Source of the DNA: Brasilonema sennae CENA114
Lineage (GTDB): Bacteria > Cyanobacteriota > Cyanobacteriia > Cyanobacteriales > Nostocaceae
DNA: 64,000 nt
Direction of reading: 5' to 3'
Assembly (NCBI RefSeq): GCF_006968745.1
Contig: NZ_CP030118.1
Span: forward strand, 6,654,284-6,718,283
Part shown: positions 34,552 to 44,005 of the stretch, in pieces
How positions within the stretch are numbered: the first letter of the stretch is position 1
Layout of the letters: each line of letters opens with the position of its first letter
The notes under the pieces: generated by a model
The model's input: only the letters and a program-made list of their open reading frames with translations
Database searches by the model: none
Told to the model about the DNA's origin: nothing
Position numbers and translations under genes: made by a program

Positions 34552-35367
34552 ATGAGCGAGCAAGAAATGACTTGGGAGGAATGGCTAGAAGAGTTATCTG
34601 TGGCTTCAGGTGGGCATATTGACTACTGGTTACTTGACGAAGAATCAGCAAAAGCTCACCACCCTAACCTCTATGAATATTACAAGATAGGATATGACGT
34701 TAACGATCTAATCAGTGAGCGACTAATGAGTTATGAAGGAGACGTGTTGATATGGCTAGACCCGGATGACTCTGGTGATATAGATGGTGATATAGATGAA
34801 AATCAATTAGATGCAATATTATCAAACACTGAGTTTTATAAAACCTTTTCTGAAGAAAATTCTAATCTAAAAGTTTTAAACAGCCTTAACATAGCTGAGG
34901 AAAAATTACGAATAACTCTTAAAAAGCAGATTTATATTGCTGCGATAACTTGCCTTGAAACTTACTTATCTGATGCATTGATCAATACAGTCTTATCGAA
35001 TGATAAGTATATTAAATCTTTCTTTTATTCATTCAAGGATTTTAAGGAACAAAAAATTAGCCTGAATGAACTGTTTAATTATGCTCAAAATGCGGAAGAA
35101 ATCGCCAAAAAAGCAATGTTGAATTTAATTTATCATAATCTGCCTAAAATTAGCAGTCTGTACAAAGCCATACTTGATATATCATTCCCAGACTTTTCCA
35201 AAGTTCAGAAAGACATAGTAAATAGACATGATTTAGTGCATCGAAATGGAAAAACCAAAAAAGGGGAACATATTGTTATCAACGAGAAATTTGTTTATGA
35301 GGTTATCTGTAGAATAGAAAATTTTGTTAATGAGATTGACCAAAAGTTAAACAGCCTTCCTGAATAG
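34552..35367 (+). CDS. HEPN-domain protein (RiboL-PSP-HEPN-like)
   Basis: A 271-residue protein. Residues 1-90 are acidic and unfamiliar (MTWEEWLEELSVASGGHIDYW...DPDDSGDIDGDID). Residues about 115-265 look like a HEPN domain: a long helix with TCLETYLSDALINTV and the ribonuclease-type R-x4-H motif NRHDLVHRNGK, with Arg225 and His230. HEPN proteins often cleave RNA in toxin-antitoxin and anti-phage systems. It sits between two RND pump genes on the same strand, after a 100-base gap. The last codons and stop lie inside a dispersed repeat also seen at 3400, so the C-terminus may have been altered. Function is inferred from the motif. Confidence 0.7.
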   Translation: MSEQEMTWEEWLEELSVASGGHIDYWLLDEESAKAHHPNLYEYYKIGYDVNDLISERLMSYEGDVLIWLDPDDSGDIDGDIDENQLDAILSNTEFYKTFSEENSNLKVLNSLNIAEEKLRITLKKQIYIAAITCLETYLSDALINTVLSNDKYIKSFFYSFKDFKEQKISLNELFNYAQNAEEIAKKAMLNLIYHNLPKISSLYKAILDISFPDFSKVQKDIVNRHDLVHRNGKTKKGEHIVINEKFVYEVICRIENFVNEIDQKLNSLPE

Positions 35368-35440
35368 GATGTAAACACCTTCCTCCTCTTCTCTTTCTTT
35401 TCTTGGCGTCCTTGGCGCCTTGGCGGTTCGTTTTTCATCA
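35357..35440. repeat. Dispersed repeat (CTTCCTGAATAGGATG ... GGCGTCCTTGGCGCCTTGGCGG)
   Basis: The first part nearly duplicates 3400-3455; the second part is the inverse complement of the segment embedded in the helicase gene at 50631-50690 (GAACCGCCAAG-CGCCAAGGACGC). So this copy links the two families. It covers the 3' end of the HEPN gene and the spacer before the second RND pump. Confidence 0.75.
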
Positions 35441-35535
35441 TTTTTTGTAAGTCCTAAATTTTATATTTTAACTTCATATTTGGCAACATCATCCACGCCA
35501 AACTTTAAAAGAAAAAATCTGCGAGATCAAAACTC

Positions 35536-38500
35536 ATGAACCTTTCAGAACTCTTTATCCGCCGTCCCGTCATGACAACCCTAGTCATGATAGGTATCGT
35601 CATCTTCGGTCTCATGAGTTATGCACTCTTACCAATTAGCGCCTTGCCTCATGTAGAATATCCCTTCATTTCCGTCTCCGCCAGTTTACCCGGTGCGACA
35701 CCCGAAACAATGGCATCTTCCGTTGCTTCACCCCTAGAAAGACAATTTTCCAGCATAGCCGGACTCAATTCCTTCAACTCCACCAGTTCAACAGGCAGTA
35801 CCAACATCTCCCTGCAATTCGACTTCAGCCGCAGCGTGAATGATGTTGCCAAAGATGTCCAAGCAGCAATCTCAGCAGCAGCAGGACAATTGCCACCAGG
35901 TATGCCCAAACCACCTACCTACCGCAAAGTCAACCCGTCGGTTGCACCTATTCTCTACCTCTACATGTATTCCGAAACACTCCCTATCTCCACAGTGGAC
36001 GAATACGCAGAGATTACAGTCGGTCAGCCAATCTCTATGATTGATGGCGTTGCTCAAGTACAAGTATACGGTCAGCAGCAATATGCTGTTCGCGTCCAAG
36101 TTGATCCACAAAAATTGACAACGCGGGGAATTGGGCTAAATCAGGTTAGGAATGCGATCGCCCAATCAAATGTAAACCTACCAACTGGCAGTCTTTCTGA
36201 CCGTAACAAAACTTACACAATCCAAGCAAACGGTCAACTCACGAATGCAGCTGCCTATCGTTCACTCATTATCAGCTATAAAAACGGCGCACCTGTAAGA
36301 CTCCAAGACGTGGGGCAGGTGATTGACAGCGTACAAAATGATAAAGTTTTGAATCTCTACAACGGCATTCATTCGATTGTTCTAGCTGTACAGCCTCAAC
36401 CAGATGCCAACACAGTGGAAATTGTCGATACCATCAAGGAACTCCTACCCACTCTGCGCGAACAGGTTCCCAAATCACTTGAGATGGGCATCATGTACGA
36501 TCGCTCTGAATCAATCCGCGCTTCCGTTGATGACGTAAAATTCACCTTATTTCTATCAGTTTGTTTGGTTGTCGTAGTCATCTTCCTATTTTTACGTGAT
36601 CTCTCTGCCACACTCATTCCCAGTCTCGCACTCCCTGTGGCACTCATCGGCACATTTGCCGTAATGTATCTGTCGGGCTATTCTCTGGATAATATCTCAC
36701 TGATGGCATTAACGCTCTCAGTCGGCTTTGTTGTTGATGATGCAGTCGTTGTGTTGGAAAACATCGTTCGTCACCGCGAAATGGGTGAATCTCCACTGGA
36801 AGCGGCGTTCAATGGCTCGCGAGAAATCAGCTTCACAATTGTGTCGATGACGTTATCGCTGGTGGCGGTGTTCATCCCCCTGATATTCATGGGTGGATTA
36901 ATTGGTCGGTTGTTTCATGAATTTGCCGTCACAATTGCCGTTGCGATTTTGGTGTCGGGATTCGTTTCCCTCAGCCTCACCCCAATGCTGTGCAGTCGAT
37001 TCATCCGTCCACCAAGTCATCAGCATCAAAGCCGTCTGTATCGTGCTTCGGAGCGTGTCTTTGATTTACTGTTGCGGGGGTATGAGTGGAGTCTCAAGCC
37101 ATTTTTTAGATACCGCCTGACAACACTCATCGGTTCAGTTATTCTCTTAGCGTTGACAGTCTACTTATTTGTCCTTGTTCCTAAGGGATTCATCCCCACA
37201 GAGGATACTGGGCAAATCATGGGAAACACGCGAGCAGCACAAGACATATCCTTTGATGCTATGCTAACTCACCAGCAGAAAGTCGTTGACATCATTCGTC
37301 GAGACCCCAATGTAGAAGCAGTTGACTCTATTGTGGGTGCGAGTGGACCCAATGCTGCTGTCAACTCCGGTCGAATTACGATTCTGTTGAAGCCGCGTTC
37401 CCAACGCCGTCTCAATTCCGACCAAATCATTCAAGAAATGCGCCCTAAGTTAACGCGTATACCGGGCATCCAAGTGTTTTTACGCTCTCCACCAGCTATT
37501 CCTATTGGTGGTCAACAAACTAATTCATCATACCAGTTTACATTGCAAAGTCTTGACCTGCAACAACTTCGCCAATACGTTCCTATACTGAAAGATAAAA
37601 TTAAAGCACTACCAGGATTCCGCGATGTTGACAGTGATTTAGAACTAAGTACTCCGCAGTTACAAGTCGAGATTGACCACAAAAAAGCAGCAACGCTTGG
37701 TATTACGGCAGAACAAGTCGAACAAACACTCGGCGCTGCTTATGGTTCTAGCCAAATTTCAAAAATCTATACCCCAGACGATCAGTTTTATGTGATTCTG
37801 GAACTAGAGCCGCAGTATCAGCACGATCCGAACTCTCTATCGCTACTTTATGTCCAATCGAGTAATGGACAACTGGTTCCTTTAACGGCGATCGCCCGCA
37901 TCACCCAAGGAGTCAGTCCCCTCACCGTCAAACACGTTGCTCAACTCCCTTCTGCTACTATCTCTTTCGATGTAACACCAGGAATGTCTCTGAGTCAAGC
38001 GACAGATACCATCAAGCAACTCGCTAGTCAGATTCTGCCTCAAAGCATTACTACCAACTTTCAGGGTTCGGCACAAGTCTTTCAACAGTCTTTCAATGAT
38101 TTAGGCTGGCTGTTGCTTGTGTCGATTGTGGTGATTTATCTGATTCTGGGTATCCTCTATGAGGATTTCATTCACCCCATAACCATTCTTTCTGGTTTGC
38201 CTTCGGCTGGCTGTGGTGCTTTGTTAACACTGTTGATTTTCGATGTCGAGTTAAATCTCTACTCCTTTATCGGAATCATTTTGCTAGTAGGTATCGTTAA
38301 GAAAAACGGCATTATGTTGGTAGACTTCGCGATTGAAGCCCAGCGACGAGAAGGGAAAAATTCCTTTGATGCCATCTACGAAGCCTGCTTGGTTCGCTTC
38401 CGTCCGATTATGATGACAACAATGGCAGCTTTGATGGGGACAATACCAATTGCGTTGGGGACGGGTTCCGGTTCTGAAGCGCGTCGTCCTTTGGGGATTG

Positions 38501-38649
38501 CGATCGTCGGGGGATTAGTGTTCTCTCAGATTTTGACGCTTTACTTGACTCCAGTGTTCTACACTTACATGGAAGAATGGCGGAAAAAGCTTGGTCAACC
38601 TAAGTTTCCGAGATTTTTTTCTCGCAAGAAAGTTAAGCACTTGGGCTAA
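35536..38649 (+). CDS. RND multidrug efflux transporter (AcrB/HAE1 family), copy 2
   Basis: A 1037-residue paralogue of the preceding pump with the same start pattern (LSELFIRRPVMTTLVMIGIV), the proton-relay GFVVDDAVVVLENI near residue 400 and GIVKKNGIMLVDFAIEAQRREGK near 945. It has no adaptor gene of its own and probably uses the adaptor at 29570, or forms a heteromeric pump with copy 1 as in MdtBC-type systems; that is inference. The C-terminus (EEWRKKLGQPKFPRFF...KKVKHLG) is repeated as a remnant at 43778-43940. Confidence 0.95.
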   Translation: MNLSELFIRRPVMTTLVMIGIVIFGLMSYALLPISALPHVEYPFISVSASLPGATPETMASSVASPLERQFSSIAGLNSFNSTSSTGSTNISLQFDFSRSVNDVAKDVQAAISAAAGQLPPGMPKPPTYRKVNPSVAPILYLYMYSETLPISTVDEYAEITVGQPISMIDGVAQVQVYGQQQYAVRVQVDPQKLTTRGIGLNQVRNAIAQSNVNLPTGSLSDRNKTYTIQANGQLTNAAAYRSLIISYKNGAPVRLQDVGQVIDSVQNDKVLNLYNGIHSIVLAVQPQPDANTVEIVDTIKELLPTLREQVPKSLEMGIMYDRSESIRASVDDVKFTLFLSVCLVVVVIFLFLRDLSATLIPSLALPVALIGTFAVMYLSGYSLDNISLMALTLSVGFVVDDAVVVLENIVRHREMGESPLEAAFNGSREISFTIVSMTLSLVAVFIPLIFMGGLIGRLFHEFAVTIAVAILVSGFVSLSLTPMLCSRFIRPPSHQHQSRLYRASERVFDLLLRGYEWSLKPFFRYRLTTLIGSVILLALTVYLFVLVPKGFIPTEDTGQIMGNTRAAQDISFDAMLTHQQKVVDIIRRDPNVEAVDSIVGASGPNAAVNSGRITILLKPRSQRRLNSDQIIQEMRPKLTRIPGIQVFLRSPPAIPIGGQQTNSSYQFTLQSLDLQQLRQYVPILKDKIKALPGFRDVDSDLELSTPQLQVEIDHKKAATLGITAEQVEQTLGAAYGSSQISKIYTPDDQFYVILELEPQYQHDPNSLSLLYVQSSNGQLVPLTAIARITQGVSPLTVKHVAQLPSATISFDVTPGMSLSQATDTIKQLASQILPQSITTNFQGSAQVFQQSFNDLGWLLLVSIVVIYLILGILYEDFIHPITILSGLPSAGCGALLTLLIFDVELNLYSFIGIILLVGIVKKNGIMLVDFAIEAQRREGKNSFDAIYEACLVRFRPIMMTTMAALMGTIPIALGTGSGSEARRPLGIAIVGGLVFSQILTLYLTPVFYTYMEEWRKKLGQPKFPRFFSRKKVKHLG

Positions 38650-38979
38650 AATTTCAGCCCAGGCTTTGCTCATAAAGGAATACGGTTGGTGATGCAACGG
38701 GTAAAACATCTGGGAAGCAACATTGAGTTGACCAAAGCAAGACGGATGAATCAAAATACTATTGACGGCAGAGTGTACAAAAGCGAAAGATGGAAATATG
38801 ATGCGATTGGCAATGCGACGAACACGTGTCCGTAAGGACTCAGGGACTCACCAATCACTGTAGATTTAGAATTGCTGAGCGTAATTATGCACACACTACG
38901 CGTAAACGCAGAGTGTGCCGTAGATATACGCATAGCATCTGAGCAGAAGATACACTAGGAAGATCGCTCCGAAAGGTCT
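38650..38979. other. Intergenic spacer, convergent ends
   Basis: About 330 bases between the second RND gene and the convergent VWD gene. I see no gene. An ACACTACGCGTAAACGCAGAGTGT imperfect palindrome lies at about 38892-38915. Confidence 0.4.
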
Positions 38980-40950
38980 TTATAAGCAACCTACAATAGG
39001 TGCGCAAACTTTAGGTTTAACCCGCTCTATTGTGTTATCAATGACTCGTTGGGATGTAGGAATGTTTAAACCAGGGAAAAGTGTGTTAAGGGTTTCTACG
39101 TAGCTATTGATTTCCGCTGTAGCGCGAGCAAACTCAGAAAATCCTGTGAATCCAACATCAAAAATACACCCCTCCATCATATCTTGAGTAACCTTCGCCG
39201 CTTCACATGCAGAACGCGCTTTTTTTACCTGTTCTGAAGACAACATTTCTAGTTTGAGATATTTGTCTGGGAATTTGCGATCTGTATAATTCTCTGTGGT
39301 CTTATTAGGCAAATAATCAAACAGTGACTCTTTTTGACTAATGCGCCAACTATTGGCAAAATCCTTGTAAAGTTGGTCAAAATAAAGTTTTTCGGCTGCA
39401 TTTAAGGAAACAGGAAGTTGCCCAACTCCGACTAGGTTTAACACCTGCTTTACATCCCCATAAGTTGATTTTGAAGATAAAACACCCCCACCACGAATTT
39501 TTTGGTCATCCTTGGGATTACCATTGACATTACCGAGTAAACCACTATAGCGCTCAGGTTGTGAATCCAACACGAAAGGTGAGACGTTGAAATAGAAATT
39601 ACCTCCAACTTGGGCTGTGTCTACTACAACTTTCTCACCTGTAGAGAAATTGACTACATAGGTATCACCACTTTTAGCTATAGTGTTACCACCTGGTAGT
39701 GATAGAGAATCACCTTGAATGACAGTTGGTTTGCCATTAATTCTTAGAGGAGTGCTGGTATTAGAGTCAGGAAACTCTTTTGAATAAAATGCCACACGGT
39801 CACTACCCACTTTCATGGCTACAGCACTATTCAGTGAGAGTGATGAATTGACAGGCGCATGACGTACTTGAACTTCAAATTTACCATCGTTAGATTTAAC
39901 AACGATGAATTCTCCAACTGTCTGAAAGCTGTAGCTTAATCCATCAAAGGTTATCAAGTGAGGATCACCATAACTCTTCCCTTGTTTCAATTGTCCATTG
40001 GGTCTATTTGATTGATTTGGTGTCTTGTCACAATTAGGTGGGTTTTGCTGGGTTTTTATAAATTTTCTAAATGATTCTCTACGGGTTTTACCACCTCTTT
40101 TATAGATAGCAGTACTAATTCCGGACATCAAACTCGTCCAGCTATCTTCTTGCAAGGGATCTCCTACCTTGCGACTCAGCCGATCTTGTGGTCTTGATGC
40201 TCCTCTAGTGTAAAAAGTGACACTTTCATCAGGATTTCGTTCAAATCCAAACTCGCGCGAACCATATTCTGGATGGGAACCAGTTTTAGGTGTTTTAATA
40301 GTGCTAAACACGAAATTTGAGTCACTACGGTCGCTTAGTACGACGCTGCCGTTATCTGGTCCATAAATGTCGATATCTATGATATCTCCAAGCTTGGGAG
40401 CCTCACTGCGTCGGCGTTTAAACTCATTAATCTCGTCGAAGCGTGGGTTACTGACTGTTCCATTAAGATCTCTTAGCATTTCGCCAAGAAAACTTTCCGG
40501 CGTCACTCCTTGGGGCATCCTATTGAATGTGATTTTATACTCGTCATAAATATATTCCCCTGAACCGTCGGCGATTGGCTGTAGCTCAGCTTTTGCACCT
40601 GTAAGAGCAGTTTGTACTTCGCGAGGAAGACCATTAGGTCTGCTCAATTGCAATAATCGTTTGTATGATTCAGATTTACACGGATCAAAATTAGATTCAT
40701 TGGGATTTTGAGTTAAGTAGGTTGAATTGGAAACAGAAAGAGTGCTGTCTAGGATGGATGGCTTTGAAAGTTTTTGAGACAGAAAGTCAAGTGCCTTGTG
40801 TGTGTCATCATAACCAGCTTCAATTTGTATAGCGGACGGAGTTGTCGCCACCACACGAGCGGATAACAACGTGCTTGGAGTGAAGAAAGAAGCTACTAGG
40901 GCAACAATGAAGCTGATGATGGCAAAGATAACAAAGCGAATCCGAGGCAT
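38980..40950 (-). CDS. Secreted protein with von Willebrand type D domain
   Basis: A 656-residue protein with an N-terminal TM/signal segment (FVIFAIISFIVALVASFF, residues about 6-23). Residues 30-320 form a region I do not recognise. A VWD domain spans about 325-480: it opens YGDPHLITFDGLSYSFQTVGEFIV and has YSGLLGNVNGNPKDD near 465, the usual end motif. The C-terminal 150 residues are helical and include a Cys-containing segment (CEAAKVTQDMMEGCIFDVGFTGF), typical of the part following VWD in bacterial proteins. VWD proteins mediate adhesion or surface assembly. The HNH toxin-like gene upstream on the same strand is about 750 bases away. Confidence 0.8.
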   Translation of the reverse strand: MPRIRFVIFAIISFIVALVASFFTPSTLLSARVVATTPSAIQIEAGYDDTHKALDFLSQKLSKPSILDSTLSVSNSTYLTQNPNESNFDPCKSESYKRLLQLSRPNGLPREVQTALTGAKAELQPIADGSGEYIYDEYKITFNRMPQGVTPESFLGEMLRDLNGTVSNPRFDEINEFKRRRSEAPKLGDIIDIDIYGPDNGSVVLSDRSDSNFVFSTIKTPKTGSHPEYGSREFGFERNPDESVTFYTRGASRPQDRLSRKVGDPLQEDSWTSLMSGISTAIYKRGGKTRRESFRKFIKTQQNPPNCDKTPNQSNRPNGQLKQGKSYGDPHLITFDGLSYSFQTVGEFIVVKSNDGKFEVQVRHAPVNSSLSLNSAVAMKVGSDRVAFYSKEFPDSNTSTPLRINGKPTVIQGDSLSLPGGNTIAKSGDTYVVNFSTGEKVVVDTAQVGGNFYFNVSPFVLDSQPERYSGLLGNVNGNPKDDQKIRGGGVLSSKSTYGDVKQVLNLVGVGQLPVSLNAAEKLYFDQLYKDFANSWRISQKESLFDYLPNKTTENYTDRKFPDKYLKLEMLSSEQVKKARSACEAAKVTQDMMEGCIFDVGFTGFSEFARATAEINSYVETLNTLFPGLNIPTSQRVIDNTIERVKPKVCAPIVGCL

Positions 40951-41361
40951 AAATTACCTACTCTATTCTTGTAGCTTATTTATTGACGCAAAGTATTACT
41001 TAATACAGCCATGACGACTTGAGTATGCAGGATCAATTTGATTGCAACTACCTGAAAGTTAAGCTCCTAATTTGAACATTTATAGATTAATCTGAGGTTG
41101 GACGCAGAATTTACGTAAATAATGAAAAAACTTTACATTGACGTTTACACTAGCGTGAGCGCCCTACAAAATTTATCAGAGATTTTGAAGCTATAAGTTT
41201 CTAAAATTAGGAGGCTCAGAATGACGAAATGTAATGATTTTCTCCTGAATAAACAAAGGGTTTTATTGTCTGCTTGAGTTAATGAAAAACCAATTTAACC
41301 GCTGTAATTGACTTATACTTTGCTATGTATCCCCCTTCTTCTTCTTAGGAAGGTCGAGTTA
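40951..41361. other. Intergenic spacer upstream of the VWD gene
   Basis: An A/T-rich stretch of about 410 bases with the presumed promoter of the VWD gene. No further feature recognised. Confidence 0.35.
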
Positions 41362-41520
41362 ATGCTGAAAACCGAGCAAAAGATTATAGCAAGTACGCGA
41401 TTGAGAAATGTGCCCGGAGAAAATAATGTACTGAACAAGGTTGCAATCAATCTTGCAAGAGTAAACGTAACACGTAAATTTGTAGCAGACCACAGATATA
41501 GCTCAAACCCTGTGGTATAA
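41362..41520 (+). CDS. Possible small hypothetical protein (52 aa)
   Basis: ATG at 41362 is preceded by AGGAAGG at 41347-41353, a good ribosome binding site at normal spacing. The product (MLKTEQKIIASTRLRNVPGE... to SSNPVV) is basic, polar and of no family I know. The frame also continues upstream without a stop. A GTAGAGAC hairpin with a T-run follows 33 bases after the stop. Evidence is limited to the RBS and terminator, so this is tentative. Confidence 0.35.
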   Translation: MLKTEQKIIASTRLRNVPGENNVLNKVAINLARVNVTRKFVADHRYSSNPVV

Positions 41521-41553
41521 ACACATTGGCGTTGCTGAACCAAAATATGAATC

Positions 41554-41592
41554 TATGTGTAGAGACTTTATATGTAACGTCTCTACAGTTTT
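41554..41592 (+). terminator. GTAGAGAC hairpin with T-run
   Basis: GTAGAGAC...GTCTCTAC with a 12-base loop, followed by AGTTTTTTT. This is a rho-independent-type structure. The GTAGAGACGT-type palindrome is also a common dispersed repeat in cyanobacteria, so it may serve both as repeat and as terminator. Confidence 0.65.
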
Positions 41593-41697
41593 TTTACATG
41601 TTACAAAAAAGTTACATTTATAATTCATGACAAAATTCAGCAACGCCAACAAAATGTATCAGAAAATCGCTTATAACAGCAAAAACACAATCCCTTT

Positions 41698-42519
41698 TTA
41701 AATACAAGATTTTTCTACCAAATTTTGAACCTCATTCCACCAATTAGTTAATTCAGTATGCACTTTCTCTGGTATTATTATTTTATTATTCAGATCAGTA
41801 GGACTTCCACCAAACTTAATTGGGTGAATCTCATGAATTTCCATCTTCGTCCCCATTACTTTTTTATCAAGTGACGACGGGTTAATTCTGCGTATGTCTT
41901 TACGTATATTTCGATTAGTTGTGTTTGCTAAGCTTCTAGCTTTAGCATACTCTGCTTTTGATAGCAACCGAAAAGGTCCTTGTGGTCTAGGTACACCGCT
42001 TATATCAGGATATTTTTTCAGAGCCTTAGCCAACGCCCAATCGATCAAAAACTCACCACCTGCCTCTTTTATCCAAGTAATAAACGGAGCAGCGGTAGTG
42101 GCTTTAGGAGGTGTGCCTTCAATTACACCTAAAACACTCTCAGTCAAAGAGTTAGCAACTTTGTTAACAGATGCAGCAGTACAGAGAGTTTGCTGAGTCT
42201 GTTGCATAGTTCCTATGAAGTCACTCGCAACAGCTTCTCTAGTGAACCAGGATATGGTACTTGCAATCGTTACCAATACGGTGGCTGCGGTATAAGCCAT
42301 CTTAAAAGGCTCTGCTATCCCACCACGAATTGAACAACTGCGAGATGTTATTTCAATATTTGTCTTCTGTAACATTGTCGCTTGCTCCTTCCAATCATCG
42401 GGTAGCCAAATGAAATAAAGATTGAAAATTTTTGAAAATTTAATCCACTTACTACAACTATCAGGCTCAACAGAAAAGCTCGTATCACCGAAAGTTAAGT
42501 AATTTGGAATCAAAAACAA
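41698..42519 (-). CDS. HNH-type nuclease/toxin-like protein
   Basis: A 273-residue protein. The C-terminal 50 residues read MEIHEIHPIKFGGSPTDLNN then IIPEKVHTELTNWWNEVQ, matching the HNH/ColE7-like pattern (H-x2-HP-x3-GG ... N-x8-H) of many polymorphic toxin nucleases. Before it lie LLSKAEYAKARSLANTTNRNIR, a helical linker, and further N-terminal a hydrophobic segment (MAYTAATVLVTIASTISWF) near residues 75-93. This could be an exported or membrane-delivered nuclease toxin; no immunity gene is recognised. The first about 48 residues are poorly supported, and ATG codons at 42375 or 42297 are alternatives. The nuclease call rests on the motif only. Confidence 0.6.
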   Translation of the reverse strand: MFLIPNYLTFGDTSFSVEPDSCSKWIKFSKIFNLYFIWLPDDWKEQATMLQKTNIEITSRSCSIRGGIAEPFKMAYTAATVLVTIASTISWFTREAVASDFIGTMQQTQQTLCTAASVNKVANSLTESVLGVIEGTPPKATTAAPFITWIKEAGGEFLIDWALAKALKKYPDISGVPRPQGPFRLLSKAEYAKARSLANTTNRNIRKDIRRINPSSLDKKVMGTKMEIHEIHPIKFGGSPTDLNNKIIIPEKVHTELTNWWNEVQNLVEKSCI

Positions 42520-43357
42520 GGATTAATTTTTTGTGACCTTTTCTGTCTACAACGCAACTTCAAAAAAGAGATTTTTGGGCAAAATTCCAAAATCATTTCT
42601 GGAAAAGCGCCTAATTCTAGCTGTCTATAACTCAACAAAGCTAAGTAAGATAAAAGGCACTTCTATCTTCTATCCTTTAACCATTGCCACACTCTCCATA
42701 ATCATCTACGGCTTTTAGGTCTTAAACTAGAAAACACTTAGTTCGTACGTTGGTACTACTTATAGATAGAATGTACAAATTTTTAGGAAGAGTTATCTAT
42801 TAACCCTTTGAACTACGTTTAAAGCCAGACTTATAACTTTAATATTGATAATTTTCAACCAAGTCGTTTGACAAAACACAATAGAGTACACCATGGGACA
42901 CACCTACATTTAAAATGCACATACCAGTGTTCAAAAGATAGTCCTACTCATTCACAAGTAGAACTCAGTTAATAAGCTGAACTCAAGTAAAACCTAAATC
43001 AGAAAAGTTGCAGAACTTTCACGTTTACTCGCAACATTTCTTTACTGTCAATACACTTGAGTTTTTATGCTTATAGATTTCTTCTTTCTAGATTGAATTG
43101 TTTTATTGAATTGTTTTCTGTAAACTCTGAGAACTAGAAAATCTTAGATTTCTATAAGGTACATACATTATTACCTTAAATTTTTGCTGGAGAAATTTGT
43201 GTGGCTAGCACCACACAAAATCTTCATAAAAACTAGCACTTTAGAACGTGTTTATAAAGCAACTATGAATAACTTGATACGTGAATTTGTCAATACTATC
43301 TTCTACTCAATATATAGTAATTATTTAGCACAAGAATATTTCACCCGCTTCTCAACC
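42520..43357. other. A/T-rich spacer, nothing recognised
   Basis: About 840 bases between the HNH gene and a fragmentary region. A 60-codon GTG-started frame at 42533-42718 (plus, hydrophobic C-terminus) has no ribosome binding site and no family; it could be considered as a small immunity protein but I do not call it. Confidence 0.35.
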
Positions 43358-43747
43358 TCAACCCCCATCAAACAGCTGATGCAACAAAGCCACCTCACCA
43401 ACACCTTGCGACTCCAACCCATCCGCACCAACAACATGAGAACACACAGCACTTAACTGCATCAAATTCTCCAAAGCAATCACAACCGCCTCCGCATCCG
43501 GACTCCGCTTCAACCGCGCCTTCGTCTTCTTCTTCCCCTCACAACAAATCTGGTCTTTCGTATTGATGCTATGACGAGTCGCACACAAGTCCAGACAAAT
43601 ATAATCTTCCTTTTCACCCAAAGGCGTAATAGCCACCTTCCCCGTCCTCAACCCCTCACGAAACTCCCAATATATACAACTGAGACTTTCGGTTAAAAAA
43701 CAAAGAACGCTCATCACTCTTATCACAAAAACAGCAACCACTTGCAT
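43358..43747 (-). pseudogene. Unidentified ORF, probably a truncated gene fragment
   Basis: A 129-codon frame with a moderately protein-like composition from about residue 29 on (FREGLRTGKVAITPLGEKED, SINTKDQICCEGKKKTKARL, AEAVVIALENLMQLSAVCSH, VVGADGLESQGVGEVALLHQ). I do not recognise the family. Its upstream part has no start signals and it abuts the RND-pump remnant at 43778 back to back, which suggests both are remains of a rearrangement. Confidence 0.3.
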
Positions 43748-43777
43748 TCATCATCCACCAGAAAGCAAACTTGCCAA

Positions 43778-43940
43778 CGTCCCGGAGATTGCAATTGTTG
43801 GCGGATTGGTGTTCTCTCAGATTTTGACTCTCTACTTGACTCCTGTGTTCTACACCGACATGGAAGAATGGCGCAAACAGCTTGGTCAACCTAAGTTTCC
43901 GAAAATTTTCTTTCGGAAGAAAGCCAAGCACTTGGGCTGA
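43778..43940 (+). pseudogene. C-terminal remnant of a third RND efflux pump gene
   Basis: The translation in frame from 43788 reads IAIVGGLVFSQILTLYLTPV, FYTDMEEWRKQLGQPKFPKI, FFRKKAKHLG and stop, almost the same as the last 50 residues of the pump ending at 38649. Nucleotide similarity to 38490-38649 is high, with mostly silent changes. Only the end of the gene survives; upstream similarity stops near 43778 and the reading frame shifts there. It implies a third pump copy that was lost by deletion. Confidence 0.85.
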
Positions 43941-44005
43941 TTTATAAAACTTAGTACGTATAATATTACGTATAGCTCCGAGTTTGCAAAGCAAGTCCTT
44001 ATTCT

